Below are positions 44,049 to 52,818 of a DNA stretch of 64,000 bases, piece after piece; position 1 is the stretch's first letter; every line of letters begins with the position of its first letter. Source of the stretch: CAVRTJ01 sp964507185 (GTDB lineage: Bacteria; Acidobacteriota; UBA4820; DSQY01); contig CAZDOY010000016.1 of the NCBI GenBank assembly GCA_964507185.1, forward strand, positions 3,879-67,878. Direction: 5' to 3'. A program made the position numbers and the translations under genes. The notes beneath the pieces were generated by a model, which was not told the origin of the DNA, did not search any database, and was given only the letters and a program-made list of their open reading frames with translations.

Positions 44049-44109
44049 GATGGAGCGGCCTCTCAGCCAAAGCCCTGGCAGCCTGCTAGGATTGTGGCTC
44101 GGTGAACCC

Positions 44110-44115
44110 TTATAA
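44110..44115 (+). promoter_or_regulatory. Consensus -10 element upstream of the plus-strand GT-C-like operon
   Basis: A perfect TATAAT lies about 130 nt before the ATG at 44247. No good -35 is visible at 16-18 nt, so an activator may be needed. It diverges from the -10 of the YfhO-like gene. Confidence 0.35.
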
Positions 44116-44246
44116 TGTCAACCGATGAGGTGGGAACCATCCGGAAACCGGCGAGACCAGCACTCCAGTGAGCGCTTCCAGGTGTATCGTCGTCCCGGTC
44201 CCCGCTCAGCGAAAAGGGCCAATCCAGGAGGGAGAGGTATCTTCTC

Positions 44247-46190
44247 ATGATCTCGGTCAGGGGCGCGGAACACGACGAAATCCTTGGCAGGCCATGGTTC
44301 GTCTTCGGGCTCCTGGTGTTATGTACCGGTCTGGCCATTCTGTTGCGTGGCTACGCTTACGGTGTCGAGGATCAGAACCTCTATCTTCCGTTCATCCTGC
44401 ACTGGAACAACCCGGCGATTTTCCCCCACGATTACCTGCTCAAACTGGGGTATGCCCGCGAATCCATTGTCTGGAGTCTACTGGCCTACGCAGCACTATG
44501 GGTGCGATTGCCGACGCTGATGGCCGCACTATGGATCGCCTCCAGTTTTCTCGTACTTCTGCTCACCTACAAGATCGGACTGGCCCTGTGGGGTAGTCCA
44601 CGCGCGGCCTGGGTCGCTGTCTTCCTCTGGCTGCCGACATACCGCGTCCCGGGCGTGGCCAATAATACGTTCGACGGGTACTTCACGACGCGCATTCTGG
44701 GCACACTCCTGGGGCTGCTCGCCCTCTATTTTTTCTTCCAGCGCAAGCACGTCAGATCTGCCGCCGCCGCCTTCTTCGGCATTCTCTTTCACGTGATTTC
44801 GCTCCTGCCCCTGGCCGCGGCACTCGGGCTGGCGCACCTCCTGAGACGACGTTGGAAGGCTCTGGCCCTCATGTTTTCGGCCTGCGTCGCGGCGACCGGC
44901 ATCCTGATGGCTTTTTCGGCTCATTTCGGCATCAGGCACGACATCTTCACCATGTATTCCGGTCAATGGCTGACGATCGTTCGCCATGCCGATTTTGAAC
45001 TTTTTCCGCAGTCTTGGCCCCGCAACGCGTGGATAAACCTCGGGCTGTACATCGCCTCCTTTTACCTGATCCTATGGGGGCGAAAGAGGACCGGAGAACT
45101 CACCGCGAAGGAAGAAGATACCGCGATTATCAATACCGGTATCGTAGTATGCTCGGGCATCGGCTTGGCGGGCACGCTCACCGGTATCGCCATACTCGTG
45201 CAGCTTTGCCTATTCCGCGGCTACCTCTTCTTCATGTTTTTGCTTGCCCTCTGCCTTGCAGGCCCCGTGGCCAGGCTTCTCAGGGAGAATCGCTGGCCTC
45301 CCGTCGCGGCCGGATGCTGGACAGCCCTGGCATGGTCCACGGGCGACTGGATGCTTCAGGCCGCGGCGGTCCTCATGTTGATCGCTTACCCCGTCCTAAT
45401 CCGTGCGGATGAACTCTGGGCCTGGTTGACCCGGAAAAAAGAGCGCCTGTTGAGCGCGTCTGTCGCCGTCCTGCTGATCTTTGCGGCATGGGAAGTCAGC
45501 CGCCTGGTGTTCGGATGGAGCCTGGCGGCGTGGCAACCGGACCACAAGGCGCTCGTGGGCAGCCTGCTGGCCACCTGGATTCTTCTGTTGCTTAGAGCCC
45601 TGGCTCCCCGACTTTGGAAGCGCGCCGGGGCCACCCTTCTTCCTCTTAGTCTTGGCGTGCTGGTCCTGCTTTCTCCTACTGCTTTCATGGTGGATCACCT
45701 GGGCGGTTACACCTGGTTTCGCCGGGCCTACGGGTCCGCCATCTGGACTTCGGAGCGCCGTCTGAAGGAAGAGGCCGAGGCTGTGGAAAGGCGGTCTGCC
45801 CTGGCGCATCTCGTCAAGGACAATGTTCCCGAGTATTCCACGGTGATCGTACCTCCCGACTGGATGTCCTTCCGTCTGGATACCCTGAGGAGTCCATTCG
45901 TCACCTTTAAAGACCGTGCTCCGGCTGAGTTTTCCAAGGGCTACGCAGATCAATGGAAGGCGAGATTGGACAGTATTCACGGCATCGACTACACACGCGG
46001 CGCCTGGCGCTGGGACAACAGCCTGCCGCTGACCCCTTCAGAAATTTCGACGCTGGCCATGCGCTACCGGAGCATCCATCTGGACTACATCCTGACCAGG
46101 GCCGAGTACGATTTTCCCGTGGCGGGTCAATGGCAGGACTGGTCCCTTTACAGGATTCCAAGTACGGTAAGCCAGACAAGCCGGAGATGA
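44247..46190 (+). CDS. Polytopic membrane protein, unknown family with GT-C-like layout
   Basis: This encodes 647 residues with about twelve membrane helices and a C-terminal soluble part of about 140 residues. The first external loop contains GVEDQNLYLPFILHWNNP and FPHDYLLKLGYA, and a later NNTFDGYFTTRILGT. This resembles uncharacterised bacterial DUF6798-type proteins, but I cannot confirm that by eye. AGGAGGGAGAGG lies about nine bases before the ATG. It is the first gene of a long plus-strand run of polytopic proteins reaching 62387. Confidence 0.72.
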   Translation: MISVRGAEHDEILGRPWFVFGLLVLCTGLAILLRGYAYGVEDQNLYLPFILHWNNPAIFPHDYLLKLGYARESIVWSLLAYAALWVRLPTLMAALWIASSFLVLLLTYKIGLALWGSPRAAWVAVFLWLPTYRVPGVANNTFDGYFTTRILGTLLGLLALYFFFQRKHVRSAAAAFFGILFHVISLLPLAAALGLAHLLRRRWKALALMFSACVAATGILMAFSAHFGIRHDIFTMYSGQWLTIVRHADFELFPQSWPRNAWINLGLYIASFYLILWGRKRTGELTAKEEDTAIINTGIVVCSGIGLAGTLTGIAILVQLCLFRGYLFFMFLLALCLAGPVARLLRENRWPPVAAGCWTALAWSTGDWMLQAAAVLMLIAYPVLIRADELWAWLTRKKERLLSASVAVLLIFAAWEVSRLVFGWSLAAWQPDHKALVGSLLATWILLLLRALAPRLWKRAGATLLPLSLGVLVLLSPTAFMVDHLGGYTWFRRAYGSAIWTSERRLKEEAEAVERRSALAHLVKDNVPEYSTVIVPPDWMSFRLDTLRSPFVTFKDRAPAEFSKGYADQWKARLDSIHGIDYTRGAWRWDNSLPLTPSEISTLAMRYRSIHLDYILTRAEYDFPVAGQWQDWSLYRIPSTVSQTSRR

Positions 46191-46229
46191 CAGGGAGGGT
46201 GGCATCTTGCATTTGGGACTCAAACGGCC

Positions 46230-48680
46230 ATGACCAATCGAACCAGGGAAGTCCTATCCCGCCTCATCGGAGCGACCCGTAACGCATGGAAATATCTTCG
46301 ACCATCCAGGCACCCCCGGCAGGCGGAAGAGGCCAGTTCTGCCCACCCTGGACTGCGGATCGATGCCATCGGGGAGGACGCTTCATACCACAACCACAGC
46401 CAGTCAGCGTTTTTTGTCGCGGCCTCCATATTGGTCTTATATTGGCTCGTGTATTTCTTCCCGGTAATTGGACGGGGCGAAAGCTACATGCCCTACCGGT
46501 TTCTTGAGGACCCGGGCATTGCGGGTCTGCAATCCAATGTTTCGCTTGCCAGGGGCTTCATGAAGTTGCCTAACAACGACTATGCCTTGATGCTCGTCCA
46601 TTACCCGGCATTCGATTTTATGGCCAGAGGATACGAATCCGGGCACCTGTCCACCTGGAACCCTTACGTGGGGTGCGGAACGCCGGTTGATTCGAATCCC
46701 CAGTACAAGGCGCTGGACCCCTTCATGGGACTGTTCTACTACATCCCGTCGCCCTGGAGTTTCTGGGTGGGGCTCGGTATCGAAGCCCTGATTGGGATGT
46801 TCGGGTTTTACATCTTTCTGAGGAGGGTCGGGCTCTCCCCCGTCTTGTCCTCCGCGTGGGCTGCATTCGCGGTCTTCAATCCGTGGACCCAACAGATGAT
46901 GATGCTATCCAGTGTCTGGTCGGACTGGCTCCTTGGCTGGGGACTTCTGGCAGCCTGGATAGCGGCGAGAGGCAGACTGCGGGCGAGTGTATTGCCCGGA
47001 ATCGCATGCGCCCTTTTTCTGTTCTGCGGGCATCCGGAGGAAGCCCTCCTTTTGACCGGCGTTGTGATGACAGCGTTTCTGGGGCTCGCCTTGAGCGAAG
47101 GTGTGCCCTGGCTGGGGATTATCAAGCGAGGGGGCGTCTTCGGCGTGACGCTCGCGGGACTCTCCTCCATTTATGTCCTGCCCTACATGGCCGGCCTCCC
47201 TCTGTTCTCGAGTTACAAGAGTCTCTGGTCCGGGATTGGGGGGTACCCCGTGGGTGCTCTGTTCAACCCCGGCCAGATGGTCTGGATACCGCCGCTTCTC
47301 TGGGGGCTGGCATCGGTGGCCTTCTTCAGCGGTGGAAGGGGCATCCGGCCCGCTGCGGCTCTCGCGGCCCTCGGCGGGCTGATCGCCTTCAAATGGCCGT
47401 ACGTCACCGCAGTCCGAGACATCCTTGCGTTGAACAACACACTCGTGGCCATCTACGCACAGACGCTGTTCTGGCTCGGTGTGCTATGGCTTTCCGTCAT
47501 AGGCTCGAAGGCTCTGGTCGAGGCCTCCAGGGAAAACAGGAATCGACTGGCGCGGGCACTCGCTTACGGGTTTGGGTTGTACTATACGCTCTCCTGGGCT
47601 TATGCGACCCTGCAGGAACAGATATTCTGGCCCTCGGTCTATATCAGGGCCCACCGCCTGCTTCTCGGGGCTGGCCTGCTCTTGCTGGCGAGCCTTTACG
47701 CCGGGCGGCTCAGGCCGGCGCTTATTGCGGCCGGAACCCTCCTTCTGCTGGCTATCGCCCCGAGTCTGCCTATGGCGCCATATCGGTTCCTGACGAAGAG
47801 CACCCCCGTAAGCGATCCTCCGGCAGTGGTGCGATTCCTCCAGGACCATGTGGCCCCACACGGCCGCATCTCAGGGCTTCTATGCGTTCGTCCGAACGGC
47901 ACCATCTCCGGCTACCCGTTGCTGACGCCAAACCAGAGCGTCGTCTGGGGCCTCCGCGACATACGAATTTCGGACCCCTATTGGCTCTCCTCATACGCCG
48001 CGCTACACCGACGTTGGGCCACTATCCACAACGGCTTCACCACATCGACGTTCAGCCAGGCAAACGTCCGCCTGCTATCCTGGCTCGGGGTCTCCTATCT
48101 GGCGGTCCCGCATGGGAAAGGAGTGGTGGATGGCTTCAAGCTGGCGTACTCGGGTGAGCCGGCGGATGTCTGGGAAGTCGGAGAACGGCCGTCACGGGCT
48201 AGAATGATCTATTCGTGGACGCGCTGTGATGACGAGCGCGAAGCGGCCCGCATGTCCCGGGAGGACTTCAGCGGGCCCATGCCGGAGCCGGGGATCCCTG
48301 TCTCCGGAGTCGACAGCAGGGCGGGCAGACCTTCGGTGGAACCAAAGTGGAACCTCCGTTGGCTGGAGGACGGAACGGACGTCGTCAGCATTCGAGTCAC
48401 CACGGACCGCCCGGGACTGTTGTTCCTGGCAGATTCCTACCATCCCGACTGGAAGGGATTCATCGACGGCCGCCCGTGCCCCATCTACCGGGCATTGGCC
48501 GCATTCAGGGCAGTGGCCGTGCCCGCCGGCGTTCATACGGTTACCATGAGATACAGGAGCAACGCGTTTCTGGCCGGCGCCGCGATTTGCGCCGGAACGG
48601 CCCTCCTGCTGGTGCTCCTGGGCCTCGCGGCCCTGTTTTCGCGAACCGCAAAACCTACAAGAGGTGCGAGGGACCGATGA
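46230..48680 (+). CDS. YfhO-like polytopic membrane protein (paralogue 2)
   Basis: At 816 residues this is the longest of the YfhO-like set, with an extra cytoplasmic N-terminus of about 60 residues. Landmarks are LMLVHYPAFDFMARGYESG, TWNPYVGCGTPVDSNPQYK and DPFMGLF after helix 1, and FNPWTQQMMMLSS. The C-terminal domain ends DSYHPDWKGFIDGRPCPIYR, FRAVAVPAGVHTVTMRY. These match the paralogues at 50514, 52819 and 55118 segment by segment. The Shine-Dalgarno is weak. It lies 39 nt after the preceding gene and overlaps the next by 4 nt (ATGA). A GT-C-type enzyme or a polymer-handling protein is inferred. Confidence 0.83.
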   Translation: MTNRTREVLSRLIGATRNAWKYLRPSRHPRQAEEASSAHPGLRIDAIGEDASYHNHSQSAFFVAASILVLYWLVYFFPVIGRGESYMPYRFLEDPGIAGLQSNVSLARGFMKLPNNDYALMLVHYPAFDFMARGYESGHLSTWNPYVGCGTPVDSNPQYKALDPFMGLFYYIPSPWSFWVGLGIEALIGMFGFYIFLRRVGLSPVLSSAWAAFAVFNPWTQQMMMLSSVWSDWLLGWGLLAAWIAARGRLRASVLPGIACALFLFCGHPEEALLLTGVVMTAFLGLALSEGVPWLGIIKRGGVFGVTLAGLSSIYVLPYMAGLPLFSSYKSLWSGIGGYPVGALFNPGQMVWIPPLLWGLASVAFFSGGRGIRPAAALAALGGLIAFKWPYVTAVRDILALNNTLVAIYAQTLFWLGVLWLSVIGSKALVEASRENRNRLARALAYGFGLYYTLSWAYATLQEQIFWPSVYIRAHRLLLGAGLLLLASLYAGRLRPALIAAGTLLLLAIAPSLPMAPYRFLTKSTPVSDPPAVVRFLQDHVAPHGRISGLLCVRPNGTISGYPLLTPNQSVVWGLRDIRISDPYWLSSYAALHRRWATIHNGFTTSTFSQANVRLLSWLGVSYLAVPHGKGVVDGFKLAYSGEPADVWEVGERPSRARMIYSWTRCDDEREAARMSREDFSGPMPEPGIPVSGVDSRAGRPSVEPKWNLRWLEDGTDVVSIRVTTDRPGLLFLADSYHPDWKGFIDGRPCPIYRALAAFRAVAVPAGVHTVTMRYRSNAFLAGAAICAGTALLLVLLGLAALFSRTAKPTRGARDR

Positions 48681-50302
48681 GAAAAAGCACCGACATTCAA
48701 CATCCAGGCCCGACCGGCGGCCGGGCTGACTGGACCGGACACGGGGCCACCGAATCCCTTGAGAAGCGGCGCAGCTTCCCTCGAATCCGCGCCTTCTTCG
48801 AGCCGGAAGACAGGGCGCTGGTCGTGGTCTGTGTCGTCTACGCCCTGCTTCTGCTGTGGTCCCATCGCAACTCGGCGATTGCCTTCCTGGGAGACTTCAA
48901 AGACTACCTGGACACGTCCAAGCTCTCCCTGCTGTCTCTTCAGTTCTACGCGCGCCGGCCATTTACCGTTCCCCTGGTCTACAAGTTCCTCGCCCAAAAC
49001 CCCGCGGAAATCGTTTCCGCCCAGCTCGCTGTACACGCGGTGTGCTGGCTCCTTCTCGCGGTAGCGGTCTGGAGAAGCATCAAGAGCCGCGTTGTGCAGT
49101 GGCTGGCCGTTGTCGCCATTCTCGGACTCAGCCTGACGGTGCAGATTAACATCTGGAATTTCTCTATCCTGTCCGAGTCCATCGCAGATTCTCTGACGGC
49201 CCTCCTCGTGGCGCTCATTCTTTTCACGCTGAATCCGCGACCTCCCTTCGGAACCGATTCGGCGCAGGGCGTTCGCCTTAACAAAAGGCAATTGTCTCTC
49301 CTGTTCGTCACCGCATTCTTCTGGTCCTTTTCCCGGGATGCGAACCCCTACGGGCTTCTCGCGGCTTCAGCAATCCTGCTTGTGCTTCTGGCGGTCGGCC
49401 GGATGCGCCGCATGGTGCGCCCGCGTCTCATCCTGTGCATGGTCGTCTTCCTGGCAGGTACCTTCGGGCTGCAGTCCTGCTTGCTCTCGCGGTCGGTGCG
49501 ACACCCGTGGACGGCGGCTCTTTCCGATGTGATCTGCACCCGGATCCTCCCCGTCCCCGAGTTCAGGCGCTATTTTGCGCAAAAGGGAATGCCAGCGGAC
49601 GGCCCGATCATGCAGTTCGCCGGAGAAACCAACGAGTACATGCAGAACCAGTTCTCACCCGAACCCGATCCATCGAAGATCGACAAACCTTTCGACGAGT
49701 GGGTCGGAAGTCACGGGGTAGCAACCTACATGTCCTTTATTTCGAGCCATCCCTTGACGGTCCTGGGATGGGTATGGGACCTGAGGGGGCAACTAATTTC
49801 ACCCCGGCTGCGCCGTTCCTGGATGCCGCCGGCGACGGTTGTTTTCCAACTGCACTGGGGCAAGCGCATCCCCATGTACTGGATGTGGCCCCGCGGCACC
49901 ATCAACGGTGAGACGGGACTTACAATCTGGCTCTCAAACCTCCTGTTTCCAGCCTGGCAGGGCTTCTGGTGGATCGCCCTCCTGCTGGGGGCGGCTAGCG
50001 TTTCGACGTTCTTCCTCGCGAGACGGTCTTACGTCGCATGGGTTCCCATCGCGTTGATTATCATTGGTTTTTCACAGGCTCTTCTCGTGGCTCTGGGGGA
50101 CAGTGCGGAAGTGGACCGGCACGCCATCGGTGCGGCCGTCCTTGTCCACATAGGTGCCCTGTTGGGCCTGCTGGTGGTTCTGGACGCAGCGGTTAGCTGG
50201 CTTTCGCCGGGACCGGTCGGATTTTTATCGCCGGGTGGGCTCCGGAAGAGAATAACTCTAACGGGAATTGTCCACCGTCTCGAGAAGTGGAGGCACGAAT
50301 GA
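48677..50302 (+). CDS. Polytopic membrane protein of unknown function
   Basis: The product has 541 residues with about nine membrane helices. I do not recognise a family. The segment after helix 1 (FLGDFKDYLDTSKLSLLSL then RPFTVPLVYKFL) and WNFSILSESIADSL are conspicuous. A soluble periplasmic section near residues 290-390 includes FAGETNEYMQNQF. It is translationally coupled to the YfhO-like gene upstream (ATGA). Its place inside a run of GT-C-like genes suggests a related glycan role, but there is no motif proof. Confidence 0.7.
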   Translation: MRKSTDIQHPGPTGGRADWTGHGATESLEKRRSFPRIRAFFEPEDRALVVVCVVYALLLLWSHRNSAIAFLGDFKDYLDTSKLSLLSLQFYARRPFTVPLVYKFLAQNPAEIVSAQLAVHAVCWLLLAVAVWRSIKSRVVQWLAVVAILGLSLTVQINIWNFSILSESIADSLTALLVALILFTLNPRPPFGTDSAQGVRLNKRQLSLLFVTAFFWSFSRDANPYGLLAASAILLVLLAVGRMRRMVRPRLILCMVVFLAGTFGLQSCLLSRSVRHPWTAALSDVICTRILPVPEFRRYFAQKGMPADGPIMQFAGETNEYMQNQFSPEPDPSKIDKPFDEWVGSHGVATYMSFISSHPLTVLGWVWDLRGQLISPRLRRSWMPPATVVFQLHWGKRIPMYWMWPRGTINGETGLTIWLSNLLFPAWQGFWWIALLLGAASVSTFFLARRSYVAWVPIALIIIGFSQALLVALGDSAEVDRHAIGAAVLVHIGALLGLLVVLDAAVSWLSPGPVGFLSPGGLRKRITLTGIVHRLEKWRHE

Positions 50303-50344
50303 ACGTGGAAGAACGTCCTTCGCCAGGCGAAAGGCGGCGTCCTC

Positions 50345-50453
50345 AAGTGAAAGCAGCCACGCACGTCCGTCCGGACCCTGAAGTGAGAGCCCAAGTGAAT
50401 TGGGACCACGGAAAGGCGCGAAGGTTCGACGACGTCCGGCTCACCTGAAGTGA
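50345..50453 (+). repeat. Repeated AAGTGA elements in the leader of the YfhO-like operon
   Basis: AAGTGA occurs at 50345, 50381, 50393 and 50448. The second and fourth copies are part of a longer imperfect direct repeat (ACGTCCG, variable centre, CCTGAAGTGA; 50363-50386 and 50432-50453). This 211-nt gap is the only sizeable one in the run of overlapping genes, so the repeats may be operator sites. Confidence 0.45.
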
Positions 50454-50513
50454 TATCCTGAACGTCGGTCATAAAAACGGGGGTGGGCTCTGCAGAGAGA
50501 TTCTGGAGGAAAA

Positions 50514-52814
50514 ATGGCGGGCAAGCCCGGAAAAGGCGCTCTCCAGGCGACGGCGGTCGTCGCCTTCCTGGCAGCTTTCTGGTGTTTCCAGTTTTCGCCA
50601 TGCCTCCTGTCTCACGAGAACATACTGGGATACAGACTCCTGGACGCGCGCATTACAGGGATCCAGGCCTCCGCCGCGCGGAACAGCATCTTCAACCGCC
50701 TGCCGAGTCAGGATGCGTCGATGCTCCTGACGCATTATCCATACCAGTATTACCTGGCGGCATGTTTTCAAAAGGGCCTTTTTCCTCTGTGGAATCCGCT
50801 GGTCGGCTGTGGCGCCCCGGTAACGTCCGATCCTCAGTACAAGCCCTTCAACCCCTTCTTCTGGCCTTTTTTCGCCTTTCCCTCGGCGTGGATGTTCTCT
50901 CTGGGCATCGCGGCGATGGCTCTGGCCGGACTCATTGGATGGCTCCTCTTTTTCCGCGAGACGGAGCTGAGCTGGCTCCCGGCGGCCGCCGGAGCGTGTC
51001 TCATGGTCTTCAGCCCGCTGACGGAGCAAACCATTATTCTTTCCAATCCCTGGGCGGCTTGGATGGCCCCGTGGGCGATGTGGGCGGCGGAACGATGGCA
51101 CCGGCGGCGACGCGGAAGCACGGCTTTATTGGCGGCTTTCATTGCCCTCATGGTCTATGTCGGGCATCCCCTCGTAGCGATCCTTTATTCTGCCATCGTC
51201 GTGGCCTACCTGGTCTTCCGGCCTTCGGGCCGCAGCGTGTCCGAAAGGGGCCGCGCCCTGCTCGTGATATCTGTTCTGACCGTCCTCTTGACGGCTGTCC
51301 ACACGCTCCCACTCCTGGGCACCATGCGGGAGTTCTGGAGCTACAAGTATGACTGGGGCGGGGGCCCGTACTTCAGCTGGGCCGCACTGGTCAACCCCAA
51401 GAGCGAGATCTACGTACCGGCGCCCTTCTGGGGCCTTGCCATCGTGGGGCTACTGCACGGCCGAAGGCACCTCCGCTACTTCTTCCTGTCCGTCCTCGCC
51501 TACGGGGCTGCGGTGATGTTCCCCTGGATCCAGGGCGTTCCGAGGTGGATTCTGACGTTTGGCGGGTACCTCGTTGCCAAATACGGAGAAGAAGCCTTCT
51601 GGCTAGGGCTTATAGGCCTGGCCGCCTTGGGATTGGAGGCCGCGATCGCATCGCCGCCCGAGCCCTTCAAAGACAGGCTTTCCAAGCTCCGTCCGTTCGT
51701 CTACGGGGTGGCCTGGTATTTCGGTCTCACCTGGATCACGGTGATCAAGGGCAACCTCTACTGGCCGAGCGTCTTCCGCCGGCTTCCATTTTGGCACCAG
51801 TATGTCTTTTGGGAAACGCTGGCGTGCCTTGTGATGGCCACTGTCTTTCTGGTGCCGGGAAAGGGGCGAACACGCATCATTCTCTTCGTTGTCGCGTCGT
51901 TCTTCCTCGTCCTGATCCCCGGCCGCCTGCCCATGCCCCTCCAACGGTATTTCTCGACGACGGACCTCTCGCTCTCACCTCCGGCCGTCGTGAGGCGCAT
52001 TGAGGGCAAGAACGAATACGACGCTTATCGCTTTTCAGCGGCCTGCTTCCAGCTGGACACGCCCTCAATCCTAGCCCCCAACCAGAGCCTCTGCTGGGGC
52101 ATCTCGGACATCCGGCTGACAAACCCTCTCATCCTGAGGCGCTACAAGATTTTCTCGGATCACTGGAACAACCGGGACTGGTTCGGGACATACGCCTATT
52201 TTCCTGAGCAGAGCCCCAATCTCCTGGCCTTCCTCGGCGCCCGCGACTTCGTTACGGACGATCGCGGCCGGATGAAGGCCCTTGGGGCCGCCGGGCATTT
52301 CGGTGGTCTATCGCTCCAAAAGGTCTCCGAGGCAGAACCATGGGTCCGCCCGGTGGGACGATGGGTGGTTGCGTCCGACACGAAGGACGGATGGAGAGAA
52401 ACTTTCGCATCCATACAATCCGGCGCGTGGCGGAACACCGCCGTGCTGAATGTTCCGCCCGGCCTCCCTGCGACGCTCCCCGGCTGGCGGCCGCCTCACG
52501 TGACATGGCTGGAGGCCGGGCCCGATTGCTGGCGCTGGAAAGTGAGCGGAGAGGACGCCTGCCTCCTCGTCGTGCTTATGAATGACCACAGCGGCTGGCG
52601 CCTGCGGCTGGACGGCGTCCCGGGCAAGATCCTCAGGTGCTATGGCACCTTCATGGCCGTGGCCGTGCCGGCGGGAAGGCACGACGTAACGCTCTCTTTT
52701 CACGCGCCCTGGTTTCTGGGAGGGCTGCTGGCAAGTGTGGCCGGATGGCTCATCGTGGTTTTTTCGTTCTTTGTCGAGAGGCGGCGCGCCTCGTTCCGTC
52801 CCAGGGAGAATTGA
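50514..52814 (+). CDS. YfhO-like polytopic membrane protein (paralogue 3)
   Basis: This encodes 766 residues. It has the shared loop-1 signature MLLTHYPYQYYLAACFQKG, PLWNPLVGCGAPVTSDPQYK and NPFFWPFF, FSPLTEQTIILSNPW, and a C-terminal domain ending MNDHSGWRLRLDGVPG, AVAVPAGRHDVTLSF. NQSLCWGISDIRLTNP parallels NQSVVWGLRDIRISDP in paralogue 2, showing that the two are close relatives. TGGAGG lies just before the ATG. It is followed 4 nt later by the next paralogue. The function is unproven; GT-C-type activity is a family-based guess. Confidence 0.84.
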   Translation: MAGKPGKGALQATAVVAFLAAFWCFQFSPCLLSHENILGYRLLDARITGIQASAARNSIFNRLPSQDASMLLTHYPYQYYLAACFQKGLFPLWNPLVGCGAPVTSDPQYKPFNPFFWPFFAFPSAWMFSLGIAAMALAGLIGWLLFFRETELSWLPAAAGACLMVFSPLTEQTIILSNPWAAWMAPWAMWAAERWHRRRRGSTALLAAFIALMVYVGHPLVAILYSAIVVAYLVFRPSGRSVSERGRALLVISVLTVLLTAVHTLPLLGTMREFWSYKYDWGGGPYFSWAALVNPKSEIYVPAPFWGLAIVGLLHGRRHLRYFFLSVLAYGAAVMFPWIQGVPRWILTFGGYLVAKYGEEAFWLGLIGLAALGLEAAIASPPEPFKDRLSKLRPFVYGVAWYFGLTWITVIKGNLYWPSVFRRLPFWHQYVFWETLACLVMATVFLVPGKGRTRIILFVVASFFLVLIPGRLPMPLQRYFSTTDLSLSPPAVVRRIEGKNEYDAYRFSAACFQLDTPSILAPNQSLCWGISDIRLTNPLILRRYKIFSDHWNNRDWFGTYAYFPEQSPNLLAFLGARDFVTDDRGRMKALGAAGHFGGLSLQKVSEAEPWVRPVGRWVVASDTKDGWRETFASIQSGAWRNTAVLNVPPGLPATLPGWRPPHVTWLEAGPDCWRWKVSGEDACLLVVLMNDHSGWRLRLDGVPGKILRCYGTFMAVAVPAGRHDVTLSFHAPWFLGGLLASVAGWLIVVFSFFVERRRASFRPREN

Positions 52815-52818
52815 GTCC

